A stretch of DNA of 64,000 nucleotides from Photorhabdus luminescens subsp. luminescens (GTDB lineage: Bacteria > Pseudomonadota > Gammaproteobacteria > Enterobacterales > Enterobacteriaceae). The translations under genes were made by a program, and so were the position numbers. The stretch lies in NCBI RefSeq assembly GCF_001083805.1, contig NZ_JXSK01000008.1, forward strand, positions 298,970 through 362,969, given 5' to 3'. The notes beneath the pieces are model-generated. The model did no database searches, was not told the DNA's origin, and worked only from the letters and a program-made list of their open reading frames with translations. Below, piece by piece: positions 1-15,000 of the stretch; position 1 is the first letter of the stretch, and each line of letters begins with the position of its first letter.

Positions 1-3000
1 CACCACTGCAACGCTGGGACAGCGCCAGTGAAGCATGTTCATGTTCTAATAATCCGGCTAGTCGGGTATGGGCAGCCTGCACACTGTCCCGTACCGACGT
101 ATCATCGATGTCCAGCCGTAACGGCAAGGTATTGATAAATAACCCCATGCCATTGTCGGTACCTTCTCCTGCCGCCATACGCCCAAACAGCACCGTGCCG
201 AACACCACTTGCTCCTGATCGCTGGTATGCGACAACACCTGTGCCCAGGCCAAATGACACAACGCCGCCAGACTGACGCCCAAACGACGAGCCTGACCGC
301 GCAAACGGTCATTCAGTTCAGGCGCCAGCATCCGGTGGAATTCCACTACTTGCGAACCATCACGATGCACTTCCGCCAAACCAAACGGCAACGTTGGTTC
401 ATCTACCTCCGCCAACATTTCGCTAAAGAAGCGGATATGTTCCGTCTGACTGACACCCAACCGAGCCTGTGCGACCAAATTGCGGAAAGGTGTCGGCACA
501 GGCAGGTTATCCTCCTGTCCGTCCAGATAAACCTGAACTTCACGGTTCATCACGTCCAATGTGGTATGGTCGCCAATCAGATGATGCAGCAATTGCAGTA
601 CCATCCAACGACCATCATCCTCTTCCTGCGCCGCCACAAACCGCAACAACGGCGCTTGATTCAGATCAAGACGATAATGACGCGGATTAAAACGTTGAGT
701 CAGTTGTTCACAAATTGGCCCATCCGCCGGGTCCAGCGTCAATTCAGTAACCGATAAAGGCGCCTGACGCCAGACCACCTGAACCGGCACAGATAATCCT
801 TGCCAGATAAAGGCGGTACGCAGGATATCGTGGCGTTCAACCACCTGTTGCACTGCCGCTAAATAACGATCTAGCAAAGCACGATCAGCAAAAGCCATCT
901 GACCGACCACCAAATAGGGATCACCTTCGTTTGCCAACAAGTGATGGAACAAAATACCGTCCTGCAACGGTGACAAGGCATAAATATCCTGAATATTAGT
1001 CATCCCGCCCGGCACTTGCCCGATGATACAGTCAATGTCAGCCTGGACCAGATCTACCAGCGGCAACATTCCCGGAGTGAGTGTCGTCGTCGCTGGCGTA
1101 ATGACATTCGGCGGCACCACCACAGCCCGGTGCTGTCCCAACGTTTGCGCCAGTTCAGACAACACCGGAGACTGGAACAGATCACGTACCGCCAGTGTCA
1201 GCCCCAGATGACGCAAACGTTCAATCATCCGTACCGCTAGCAGAGAATGACCACCCAGTGCGAAGAAGCTATCGTGACGACTGACCTGTTCAATATCTAA
1301 CAACTCACACCAAATGGCCGCTAATGCAATTTCCGTTTCCCCTTGCGGCGCTGCATAAACCTGACGGGCAAAAGCTTCACCGTCCGGTGTCGGCAAGGCT
1401 CGACGATCCAATTTACCGTTCGGCGTTAGCGGAAACGCATCCAGACGCACAAAGGCCGTTGGCACCATATAATCCGGTAAAATAGAGCTTAGGTAAGTAC
1501 GCAGGCTATTCGCCAGACCTTCATCCTCTGGCGCTACGACATAGGCAACCAGCCGTTTTCCCTGCCCTTCGCCCAACGCCAACACCACCGATTCACTCAC
1601 CGCCGGGTGTTCTACCAATCGGGCCTCAATTTCCCCCGGCTCAATGCGGAAACCACGGATTTTAACCTGCTGGTCGTTACGGCCCAGGAATTCCATGCAG
1701 CCATCCGGCAGGTAGCGAGCTAAATCCCCGGTACGGTACATACGAGCGCCCGGTTGATCACTAAACGGATCAATCAAGAAACGTTCCGCCGTCAGTTCAG
1801 GGCGATTCAGATAACCCCGCGCTACTCCGGCTCCTCCAACATACAATTCACCTGTCACCCCTAACGGCACTGGCTGACCGTATTTATCCAACAGATAAAG
1901 GGTTAAATCTGGAATACGCGTACCAATAGGACTGGTTATCTGTTCCACGTCATGCGGATTCAGCTCCCGATAAGTCACATGAACCGTCGTCTCCGTGATA
2001 CCGTACATATTCACCAACCTTGGTGATGTCTCTTCACGCAGGCGATACCACGGTCGTAACATCCCCGGATCGAGGGCTTCTCCCCCAAAGATGATATAAC
2101 GCAACTGGTCCGGCAATGGGTTATCAACATAGCTGGCAATAAAGGCTTTGAACGCGCTCGGCGTCTGATTCAATACGGTGATACCGTGCCGGCACACGAA
2201 TTGATGCAGCTCTTGAGAGGAGCGAGCGATCGCGTGCGGCACCAGCACCAATTTAGCGCCATAGCGTAACGCTCCCCATAATTCCCATACCGAGAAATCA
2301 AACGCGATGGAATGGAACAGGCACCAAACATCTTGTCGGTTAAAGCGATACCAGGATTCAGTCGCCTCAAATAAACGCTGGATATTACGATGCTCGACCA
2401 TTACCCCCTTCGGCGTCCCTGTCGAACCCGAGGTGTAAATGATATAGGCCAGATGCTGTGCGGTTAATGTCGGTACCTGTGGGTTACCCTCCGGCTGATC
2501 AGGCAAAATATTAGGGTCGAGTACAGTCAGGGTAGCCAGTATTTTTTCATCCAGCGCACTACGTCCGGTATCATCCGCCAGCAAAATAACCAGAGCGGCA
2601 TCAGTCAAAATATGTGCCAGACGCTCACCGGTATAGACCGGGTCCAGCGGCACATAGGCGCCACCGGCTTTCAGTATTGCCAATACCCCCACTACCATTG
2701 CCAGCGAACGTGACACGCAAATCGCCACTGGCTGATCGGGTACGACGCCCAGTGCGATAAGCTGATGGGCCAACCGGTTAGCGCGAATATTTAATTCGGC
2801 ATAACTGAGAGTTTGATCTTCATATACTAATGCTATCGCGTCAGGGGTTTGTTCTACCTGTTGTTCAAACAATTGATGAATACATAATTGATCAGGATAG
2901 GCGGTTTCCGTCGCGTTCCAAGTTTCCAGTAACAGTTTACGCTCCGCCGGAGACAAGATATCAATTTCTCCGATTAGCTGTTGAGGGTTAGTCACCATCG

Positions 3001-6000
3001 CGTACAGCACCGCGTGCAGATATTCCACCTGCCGCGCCATCGTCGATGGATCAAACAGGGCGGTGGCATAATTCAACGCCCCAACAATCCTGCCCTCCTC
3101 TTCTGACAAGCCCAGTTCAAGATCAAACTTGACAATATCAACGGCTTGATCGACCGATGAAACTGCCAGCTTCGGCAGTTTCCAGTCCGTGCTCTCATTG
3201 TTCTGCCAGGCAAATATCACCTGGAACAATGGGGTATGCGCCAATCTGCGCGGCGGTTGCACGATTTCCACCACCTGTTCAAATGGTAAATCTTGATGCT
3301 CCTGTGCCGCCAATGCGGTTTGCCGGACTTTCGTCAGCAACTCAGTCACGGTCAGCTCACCCGATAAATCTATCCTCAATGCCAGCGTATTGACAAAGAA
3401 GCCAATCAACGGCTCTACTTCCTGACGACTGCGGCCTGCGCTCGGGGTGCCAATCACCACCTCTTCCTGACCTGACAAACGTGACAGAACCACCGACCAG
3501 GCTGACAACAGCGTCATAAATAAGGTGACGCCCTGCTGTTCACTCAGACGTTTCAGGGCTGCCGTTAATTCCACATCCAAATCAATCAGCACGGTTTGCC
3601 CGGCAAACGACTGTTCCGGCGGACGGGGCCGGTCAGTAGGCAAATCCAGCAAAACTGGCGCGTCAATCAACATCCCGCGCCAATAGTCAGACTGAACCTG
3701 AATACGCTCAGCCGACAGCCACTGACGCTGCCAGGCGGCGTAATCCGGGTATTGAATCGCCAACGGCGGCAACGGATCTGATCGCCCTTCCATAAATGCC
3801 GTATAGAGCGTGTTCAGTTCCTGTATCAGCACATTGGCAGACCAACCATCAGAAATAATGTGATGCAAAGTCAGCAAAAACTGATATTCGTCATCAGTGA
3901 GCCGGATGAGAGCAGCCCGGATAAGTGGGCCACTTTCAAGGTCAAATGACGCGTGGGCTTCCTCCACGCTCAGACACTCAAGAACAACATCAGCATCTGG
4001 TATCCCGCGCAGGTCATATTGAGACAACAGTAAGCCGCTATTTGGCGCCAACAACCGCACTTGCGGTTGACCATCAACAGAAACAAAGATAGAGCGTAAC
4101 GCTTCATGACGGGCAAATAAGGTATCCAGCGCCTTCTGCCAGGCCATGATATCCAATTGACCACACAAGCGCAGGGCCATTGGGATATGATAAGTCTCAC
4201 TGACGCCCTCAAGCTGCGCCAGGAACCACAAGCGCTGTTGAGCAAATGATAACGGTAATTCTCCTTCACGGGATATCGGTACGATGGCTGGCAGGATAGT
4301 ATCCGGTTGCTCCTGCCGGGCCTGCATGACCTCAGCAAATGCTTTTAACGAAGGAGATTTAAACAGGGTGGTTAATGGCAGTTCAATACCCAAAGCGGCT
4401 ACCCGGTTCATCACCCGCACCGCCAGCAACGAATGGCCCCCCAGAGCAAAGAAATTGTCATACCGGCTGATCTGCTCAATCCCCAGGACTTCACGCCAAA
4501 TCGCCGCCAGCGCCATTTCCGTTTCTCCCTGAGGCGCTTCGTAAATCTGACGAGCAACGGCGTCATTGTCCGGCGCTGGTAACGCTTGCCGATCCAGCTT
4601 ACCGTTCGGCGTCAATGGCAATACATCCAGACGCACAAAGACCGCCGGTACCATGTAATCAGGCAATTGAATGCTCAGATGTTCGCGTAGACTGTTAATC
4701 AACCCTTCGTGAGCTTCTGCCGCCACATAAGCCACCAGCCGTTTCTCCTGCCCGTCACCTTGCGCCAATACCACCGATTCACTCACCGCCGGGTGTTCCA
4801 CCAATCGGGTCTCAATTTCCCCCGGTTCAATGCGGAAACCGCGAATTTTAACCTGCTGATCGTTACGGCCCAAGAATTCCAGATTGCCGTCCGGCAAATA
4901 ACGGGCTAAATCTCCGGTGCGATACATCCGGGCATCCGGCACACCACTAAACGGATCAATCAGGAACCGTTCCGCCGTCAAGTCTGGGCGATTGAAGTAG
5001 CCACGCGCCACTCCCGCGCCGCCGATATAAATCTCCCCCACCACGCCCAATGGCACCGGTTGACCACACTCGTCCAGCAAGTAAAGACTGGTGTTGGCTA
5101 TCGGACGGCCGATACTTTCAATAATCCGTTCACCCCGCTGTATCGGCAACCAAGCAGAATAGGTTGTTGTTTCAGAAGGTCCATAAAGATTACATAACTG
5201 CTGTATTTGCGTTTTTTCGAAAATCTGTTCAATTAAGGCGCCTTTAAGCGGTTCCCCTGCCAGATTGACAGTATGAACCGACGCCATCAGCGCCTGAGCC
5301 TGCAATAACGGTTTCATTGCCGACGGGACTGAGTTGATTAAGGTCACCGGCAGGGCATGCTGCATTAATGACAGAGCATCATCCACCAGATAAATCGCCG
5401 CCCCACGAGACAACGGCATAAAACATTCAAAAATGGACAGGTCAAAATTCATTGACGTTGAGAAAAGTACTTTACGAATCTCTTCCGTCTCAAAAGCCTG
5501 CTGAGTCCAATGCAAGAAGTTAACCGTATTCCGGTGCTCAATCATCACCCCTTTAGGCGTTCCCGTAGAACCGGAGGTGTAAATCACATAGGCCAGATGA
5601 CGAGAAGTCAGCCCAGGTATCTGTGGATTACTATCCGGTTGATCAGGCAAGTCATTCGGGTCCAGTACCGTTAATCCAGCCAGCGCTTCCTCGCTTAGTG
5701 CAACCCTGCCAGCCTTATCCGCCAGCACAACCGCCGGAGCAGCATCGGTCAGAATATGTGTCAAACGCCCACCAGGATAAGTCGGGTCTAGCGGCACATA
5801 AGCCCCGCCCGCTTTCATCACCGCCAGCAATCCCACTACCATTGCCGGTGAACGTGACACACAAATCGCCACCCGTTGATCCGGTTTTATCCCTAATGTA
5901 ATAAGCTGATGGGCCAACCGGTTAGCATGAGCATTTAATTCAGCATAACTGAGAGTCTGCCCTTCACACACTAAGGCCTCCGCCTCTGGAGTTTTCGCTG

Positions 6001-9000
6001 CCTGTTGTTCAAACAATTGATGAACACATAACGCCTCAGGATAGGCGGTTACCGTGGCATTCCAGGTTTCTAGTAACAACCTACGCTCTGCCGGAGACAA
6101 AATATCAATTTCTCCGACCGGCTGTTGCGGGTTAGCCGCCATCGCTTGCAACACCGTATGCAGATATCCCACCTGCCGTTCCATTGTCGATGGCTCGAAC
6201 AGAGCCGTGGCATAACTCAACGCACCAACAATCCCGCCTTCCTCTTCTAACAGGTTAAGCTCAAGATCAAACTTGACAACATCAACGGCTTGATCGACCG
6301 GTGACACCGCCAGCCCTGGTAATCCCCATTCCGTACTTTCATTGTTCTGCCAGGCAAACATCACCTGGAATAACGGGGTATGCGCCAGTCGGCGCGGTGG
6401 TTGCACGATTTCCACCACTTGTTCAAACGGTAAATCTTGATGCTCTTGGGCCGCCAATGCAGTTTGCCGAACTCGCGCCAGTAATTCCGTCACGGTCAGT
6501 TCACCCGATAAATCTATGCGCAACGCCAGCGTATTGACAAAGAAGCCAATCAACGACTCAACTTCCCGACGACTACGACCTGCACTTGGGGTGCCAATCA
6601 CCACATCGTCCTGACCTGACAGGCGCGACAGGACTATCGCCCAAGCTGACAACAGCGTCATAAATAAGGTGACGCCCTGCTGTTCACTCAGGCGTTTAAG
6701 GGCGGTCGTTAACGCCACATCCAGGTTAACTGGCACGGCCTGTCCGGCAAACAACTGTTCCGGCGGACGAGGCCTATCAGTGGGCAAATCCAACAGAACC
6801 GGTGCATCAGTCAACATTGAACGCCAATAGTCAGATTGAGCCTGAATACGTTCAGCCGACAGCCACTGACGCTGCCAAGCAGCGTAATCCGGGTATTGAA
6901 TCGCCAACGGCGGCAACGGATCAGATTGCCCGTCCATAAACGCCGTATAGAGCGTGTTCAGTTCCTGTACCAGCACATTGGCAGACCAACCATCGGAAAT
7001 AATGTGATGTTGGGTCAGCAAAAATTGATATTCGTCATCGGTAATCCGGATAAGACAGGCGCGGATAAGCGGACCACTGTCAAGATCAAATGACGCATGG
7101 GCTTCCTCCACGCTCAAGCATTCAAGCACCCCATCCGCATCGGGAACCCCACGCAGATCATATTGAGATAACAGTAAGCCGCTATCTGGCGCCAACAGCC
7201 GCACTTGTGGCTGACCCTCTACAGAGACAAAGACAGAACGTAACGCTTCATGACGAGCAAATAAGGTATCCAGCGCCTTTTGCCAGGCCATGATATCCAA
7301 CTCGCCACACAAGCGCAGGGCCATCGGAATATGATAAGTTTCACTGACTCCCTCAAGCTGCGCCAGGAACCACAAGCGTTGTTGAGCAAATGACAACGGT
7401 AATTCCCCTTCACGGGATATCGGCACAATGGCTGGCAGGATAGTATCCGGTTGCCCCTGCCGGGCCTGCATGGCCTCAGCAAACGCCCTTAACGAAGGAG
7501 ATTTAAACTGGGCGGTTAGCGGCAATTCAATACCCAAAGCAGCTACCCGGTTCATCACCCGCACCGCCAGCAACGAATGGCCCCCCAGAGCAAAGAAATT
7601 GTCATACCGGCTGATCTGTTCAACGCCCAGAACTTCACGCCAAATCGCCGCCAGAGCTATTTCCATTTCTCCCTGAGGCGCTTCATAAACCTGACGGGTA
7701 ATCGCTTCATTGTCCGGCGCCGGTAGCGCTTGACGATTCAATTTACCGTTCGGCGTTAACGGAAACGCATCCAGACGCACAAAAGCTGACGGCACCATAT
7801 AATCCGGCAACATGGCGCTCAGGTAGGTATGCAGACTATTTACCAGCCCCTCATGGGCTTCCGCCGCCACATAGGCCACCAGCCGTTTTTCCTGCCCTTC
7901 CCCCTGTGCCAATACCACAGACTCACTCACTGCCGGGTGTTCCGACAACCGGGATTCAATTTCACCCGGTTCAATGCGGAAGCCACGGATTTTAATCTGT
8001 TGGTCGTTACGGCCCAAGAATTCCAGATTGCCGTCCGGCAAATAACGGGCTAAATCCCCGGTGCGGTACATGCGGGCATCAGGCTTATCACTAAACGGAT
8101 CAATCAGGAATCGTTCCGCCGTTAAGTCAGAGCGATTAAAGTAGCCACGCGCCACTCCCGCGCCGCCGATATAAATTTCCCCTACGACACCCAACGGTGC
8201 TGGTTGACCATATTCATTCAGTAAGTAAAGGCGGGTGTTAGCTATCGGACGACCGATACTTTCAATGATCCTGTCACCTCGCTGTATCGGCAACCAGGCA
8301 GAATAGGTTGTCGTTTCAGAAGGTCCATAGAGATTACACAACCGCTGTATTTGCGTGTCTGCGAAAATCTGTTCAATTAAGGCGCCTTTAAGCGGTTCTC
8401 CCGCCAGATTGACCGTATGAACCGACGCCATCAGCGCCCGAGCCTGCAATAACGGTTTCATCGCAGATGGAACTGAGTTGATCAAAGTCACCGGCAGGGC
8501 GTGCTGCATCAATGACAGGGCATCTTCAACCAGATAAATCGCCGCCCCACGAGACAACGGCATAAAACATTCAAAAACAGACAGATCGAAATTCATCGAT
8601 GTTGAGAAAAGCACCTCGCGGATCTCTTCCGTCTCAAAGGCCTGCTGAGCCCAATGCAGGAAGTTAACCGTATTCCGGTGCTCAATCATTACCCCTTTGG
8701 GTACTCCCGTGGAGCCGGAAGTGTAAATCACATACGCCAAATGCAGAGAAGTCAGCTCAGGTACCTGCGGATTACTATCCGGCTGATCAGGCAAAATATT
8801 CGGGTCCAGTACCGTGAGTCCAGCCAGCGCTTCCTCACCCAGTGCAGACCAACCGGCCTTATCCGCCAGCACCACGGCCGGAGCCGCATCAGTCAGAATA
8901 TGCGCCAAACGCGCGCCAGGATAAGCTGGGTCTAACGGCACATAAGCCCCACCCGCTTTCATCACTGACAGCAATCCCACCACCATTGCCGGTGAACGTG

Positions 9001-12000
9001 TCACACAAATCGCCACCCGTTGGTCAGGTACGACGCCCAGTGCGATAAGTTGATGGGCCAGACGGTTGGCACGGGCATTTAATTCGGCATAACTGAGGGT
9101 TTGCTCTTGATACACTAACGCTGTCGCGTCCGGGGTTTGCTCCACCTGTTGTTCAAATAACTGATGAATGCACAACTGGTCAGGATAGGCAACTTCCGTG
9201 GCGTTCCAAGTTGTTAACAACAAGGTACGCTCCGCTTCCGGTAGAATTTCCAACTGTCGTACCGGCATTTCTGGGGCCTGTTCCAGCGCTGTCACCAAGC
9301 TCTCCAGCGCCTGCTGCATATAACCGCATAGGTTTTCCGGATCAAACGGCTGCACTACCTGAACCGTCAGCCCCAGAGCATCACCAAAATCCTCCACCGA
9401 TAACATTAATGGATAGTTAGTCCGCTCCTGCGCGCCAAGAAACTCAATACCGTTTATCAAATCATCTGACATTACCGGCAAGGTATTGTGCCGATAGTTC
9501 AATAAGCTATTAAACAGGGGGATCTCACCCTGCACACTGCTGCAACGCTGGGCCAGCGCCAGTGACGCGTGTTCATGCGCTAATAATCCGGCCAATCGGG
9601 TATGGGCGGTCTGTACACTCTCCCGTACCGGGGTACCATCCATATCCAACCGCAACGGCAAGGTATTGATAAACAGTCCCATACCATTGTCAGCCCCGTC
9701 TCCCGCCGCCATACGCCCAAACAGCACCGTACCGAACACCACTTGATCTTGTCCGCTGGTACGTGCCAACACCTGTGCCCAGGCCAAATGACACAAAGCC
9801 GCCAGACTCACACTCAAACGTCGGGCCTGACTGCGCAAACGGTTATTTAGCTCAGACGCCAACATCCGGTGAGATTCAGCCACCTGCGTGCCATCACGAT
9901 GCACTTCTGTTAACCCAAACGGTAACGTGGGTTCATCTACCCCCGCTAACATGTCAGTAAAGAAGCGAGTATGTTCTTCCTGACTCATCCCCAGCCGAGC
10001 TTGCGCCACCAGATTACGGAAAGGCGCCGGCGCAGGCAGGTTCTCCTCCTGACCTGTCAGATACGCCTGCACTTCACGGTGCATCACTTCCATCGTTTCA
10101 TGGTCGCCAATCAGGTGATGCAGCAGTTGCAGCAGGACCCAACGACCATCAGTTTCTTGTGCTACCACAAAACGTAATAACGGGGCTTCCTTCAAGTCAA
10201 GGCGATGCCGACGCGGATCAAAACGCTGGGTTAACTGGTCGCGGATCAGACCATCAGCCGAGTTTAGTGTTAGTTCCGTCACCGACAAGGTAGCCTGACG
10301 CCAGACTACCTGTGCCGGAATTGACAATCCTTGCCAGATAAAAGCGGTACGCAGAATATCGTGGCGATCAACCACCCACTGAACCGCTGCCAGATAACGA
10401 TCCAACAGCGCCCGGTCAGCAAAGGCCATCTGACTGATTAATAGATAGGGATCACCTTCATTCTCCAACAAATGGTGGAACAAAATGCCATCCTGCAACG
10501 GCGACAGGGCATAGATATCCTGAATATTGGTTACCCCTCCCGGCACCTGCCCGACGATGCAATCAATATCAGCTTGAGTCAAATCAATCAGCGGCAACAT
10601 TGCCGGCGTCAACTCTGTGGTTGCTGGCGTAATGACGTTAGGCGGCACTATCACTGCCTGATGCTGTCCTAACGTTTGCGCCAGGTCTGACAGCACCGGC
10701 GACTGGAACAGATCACGCGCCGTCAGTGTCAATCCCAGGTGACGCAAACGCCCAATCATACGTACAGCAAGCAGCGAATGACCACCCAAGGCAAAAAAGC
10801 TGTCATACCGACTTATCTGCTCAACCTCCAGTAATTCACGCCAAATCGCCGCCAGCGCTATTTCTGTTTCCCCCTGAGGCTCGGCATAAACCTGACGGGC
10901 AACAATTTCATTGTCCGGCGCCGGTAATGCCCGATGATCCAACTTACCGTTCGGGGTCAACGGAAAAGCATCCAGCCGCACAAAGGCCGTTGGTACCATA
11001 TAGTCAGGTAAAATAGCGCTCAAGTGAGTATGCAGACTGTCCACCAGACCGTCATCCGCTGATTCCACCACATAGGCCACCAGCCGTTTATTCTGCCCTT
11101 CTCCCTGCACCAACACCGCAACTTCACGCACCGTTGGGTGCTCGGCTAACCGGGCCTCAATTTCTTTTGGTTCAATGCGGAAACCACGGATTTTAACCTG
11201 TTGATCATTGCGGCCCAGGAATTCCAGATTGCCGTCCGGCAGATAGCGCGCCAAATCCCCGGTGCGGTACATACGGGCGCCCGGGTTATCACTGAACGGA
11301 TCGACAAGGAAACATTCAGCGGTCAATTCAGGCCGATTAAGATAACCATAAGCCACCCCATCTCCACCCACATAAATCTCGCCGACCACCCCCAACGGCG
11401 CCGGCTGACCATAGATATCCAACAAATAAACCCGCGTGTTGGCTATCGGTCGGCCAATTGGGATGTTAGTCGCTCCCGGTGCTATTGCATTGATACGGTA
11501 TGTGGTCGTAAAGGTGGTGCCTTCACTCGGCCCATAACCATTTAATAGCTGTTGTGGCGGACTGGTGTTCAGTACCTGACCGATGACATGCGGATCAAGG
11601 GCATCTCCGCCAACAATCAGGAGCCTGATTTGCGGCAAAACCGGAGACAATTCTGCTGCTAGCTGGTTAAACAATCCGACACTCAACCACAGAACAGTAA
11701 TTCGCTGAACCTGTAAAACTTGTACAAACTCTAGCGGCGTCAGCAAAGTGGCATGATCAACAACCACTAACGCGCCGCCATTAAGCAACGGCGCCCAAAC
11801 TTCAAACGTGCTGGCATCGAAAGCCGGGTTAGCGGCAAAAGCCACCCGATCATCTGGTTCGATTTCAGCATAGCCGTTGTTAATAACCAGCCGGACCACT
11901 GCACGATGCGGTACCAAGACGCCTTTAGGTATCCCGGTAGAACCGGAAGTGTACATGATATACGCTAACTCAGTGCTGGAACGCGGTAAGTCAAGGTTAA

Positions 12001-15000
12001 GCCGATCTTCTTCTCGGCCCATATCTGCTTCATCCGAGAGACGAAACAGCGGCACAGCCAGATCCGCCGGAATATCTCCCTGTGTATCAATGAGCAACAA
12101 TCTGGCGGAGCAATCACCTATTAGCCAGTTTTTCCGCTCATCCGGCACACTAGGATCTATTGGCACGTAAACAGCACCGGCTTTGAGAATCGCCAATTGG
12201 GCTATCACCAGTTCCATCGAGCGCCCCAGCAAGAGCGCGACATGATCGCCGGGACATACCCCTTGTTCGATGAGCTGACGAGCTAACCGGTTAGCGCGGG
12301 CATTTAATTCAGCATAGCTGAACGTCTGCCCTTCATACACTAATGCTATCGCGTCAGGGGTTTTCTCCGCCTGCTGTTCAAATAACTGATGGATACATAA
12401 CTGATCAGGATAGACGGTTTCCGTGGCGTTCCAAGTTGTTAGCAACAAGGTACGCTCCGCTTCCGGTAGAATTTCCAATGCCCGAACAGGCATATCCGGG
12501 GCTTGCTCAAGGGCCTCCGCCAGACTCTCCAGCGTCTGTTGCATATAGCCGCATACCCGTTCCGACTCAAACGGTTGCACTACCTGAGCTGTCAGTCCCA
12601 GTGCATTGCCAAAATCCTCCACCGACAGCACTAACGGGTAGTTGGTTCGCTCTTGTACGCCAAGAAATTCAATACCGGCTATCAACTCATCTGACGTTGC
12701 CGATAAGGCATTATGCCGATAATTCAGCAAAGCACTAAAGAGTGGCGTACCGCTGGCAACCCCACTGCAACGCTGAGCCAGCGCCAGTGACGCATGCTCA
12801 TGCGCTAATAATCCGGCGAGTTGGGTATGAGCAGTCTGTACACTCTCCCGTACCGGGGTTTCATTGATACCCAACCGCAACGGCAAGGTATTAATAAACA
12901 GCCCCATACCATTGTCGGCGCCATCCGCTGCCTGCATACGCCCAAACAGCACGGTGCCAAACACCACTTGTTCCTGACCACTGGTACGCGACAACACCTG
13001 TGCCCAGGCCAAATGACACAACGCCGCCAGACTGACACCTAAACGCCGAGCCTGACTGCGCAGACGCGCATTCAACTCAGGCGCCAACATCCGGTGGGAT
13101 TCCGTCACCTGTAAGCCGTCGCGGTGCACCTCTGTCAGGCCGAATGGCAGCGTCGGTTCATCCACCTCTGCCAGCATTTCGCTAAAGAAGCGGGTATGTT
13201 CCTCCTGACTCACCCCCAACTGAGCTTGCGCCACCAAATTGCGGAAAGGTACCGGGTCAGGCAAGCTCTCTTCCTGACCCGTTAGGTATGTCTGTACTTC
13301 GCGGTGCATCACCTCCATTGTTTCATGATCGCCAATCAGGTGATGCAGCAATTGCAGCAAGATCCAACGGCCATCGGTTTCCTGCGCCACGACAAAACGC
13401 AATAACGGCGCTTCGCTCAGGTCGAGACGATGCTGACGTGGATCAAAGTGCCGGATTAGCTGGTCACTGACTGGGCCATCAACCGGATTTAATGTCAATT
13501 CAGTCACCGACAAGGTGGCCTGACGCCAGACCACCTGCGCCGGGACTGACAATCCTTGCCAAATAAAAGCGGTACGCAGAATATCGTGTCGATCAACCAC
13601 CCGTTGAACCGCCGCCAGATAACGATCCAACAGAACCCGATCAGCAAAAGCCATCTGCCCCGTCAACAGATACGGGTCACCTTCGTTTGCCAGTAAATGG
13701 TGGAACAAAATACCATCCTGCAACGGTGACAGGGCATAAATATCCTGAATATTAGCGATCCCACCCGGCACCTGCCCGACGATGCGGTCAATGTCAGCCT
13801 GAGTTAAATCAATCAGCGGCAACATCGCCGACGTCAGAGCCGTAGTTGTCGGCGTAATGACGTTAGGCGGGACTATCACAGCCTGATGCTGTCCCAATGT
13901 TTGGGCCAAGTCTGACAACACCGGCGATTGGAACATATCACGCGCCGTCAATGTCAATCCCAGGTGACGCAGGCGTTCAACCACCCGTATCGCGAGTAGC
14001 GAATGACCACCCAGAGCAAAAAAGCTGTCATACCGGCTGATCTGCTCAACCCCCAGTAATTCACGCCAAATCGCCGCCAGCGCTATTTCTGTTTCTCCCT
14101 GAGGCGCGGCGTAAACTTGACGGGCAAAGGCTTCACCATCCGGTGCCGGTAGCGCACGACGATCCAATTTACCATTCGGCGTCAATGGAAAAGCATCCAG
14201 CCGCACAAAGGCTGACGGTACCATGTAGTCAGGCAAAATAGCTTGCAGATGATCACGCAGGCTGTTCACCAGCCCGTCACAAGCTTCCGCCGCCACATAG
14301 GCCGCCAGCCGTTTCTCCTGACCATCTCCCCATGCTAACACCGCCGCTTCACGCACCGTTGGATGCTCTGCCAATCGGGCCTCAATTTCTCCTAACTCAA
14401 CGCGGAAGCCGCGGATTTTAACCTGCTGATCGTTTCGGCCCAGGAATTCCAGATTACCGTCCGGCAAATAACGCGCCAAATCCCCGGTGCGGTATAGACG
14501 AGCATCCGGGTTATCACTGAACGGATCAACAAGGAAACGTTCGGCGGTCAATTCAGGCCGATTAAGGTAACCACAGGCCACCCCATCTCCACCCACATAA
14601 ATCTCTCCGACTCCCCCTAACGGTACCGGCTGACCATAGGCATCCAACAGATAAACCCGTGTGTTGGCTACCGGTCGGCCAATCGGGATGTTGGTCGCTC
14701 CCGGCGCTACCGCATTGATTCGGTATGTTGCCGTAAAGGTGGTGCCTTCACTTGGCCCATAACCATTTAATAGCTGTTGTGGCGGACTGGTGTTCAGTAC
14801 CTGGTCGATAACATGGGGATCAAGAGCATCTCCGCCGACAATCAGCAACTTTATCTGCGGCAAAACCGGAGACAATTCTGCTGCCAGCCGGTTAAACAAT
14901 CCGACACTCAACCACAGAACGGTTATTTGCTGAACCTGTAAAGTCTGTACAAACGCCTGCGGCGTCAGCAAAGTAGCGTGATCAATAACCACTAACGCGC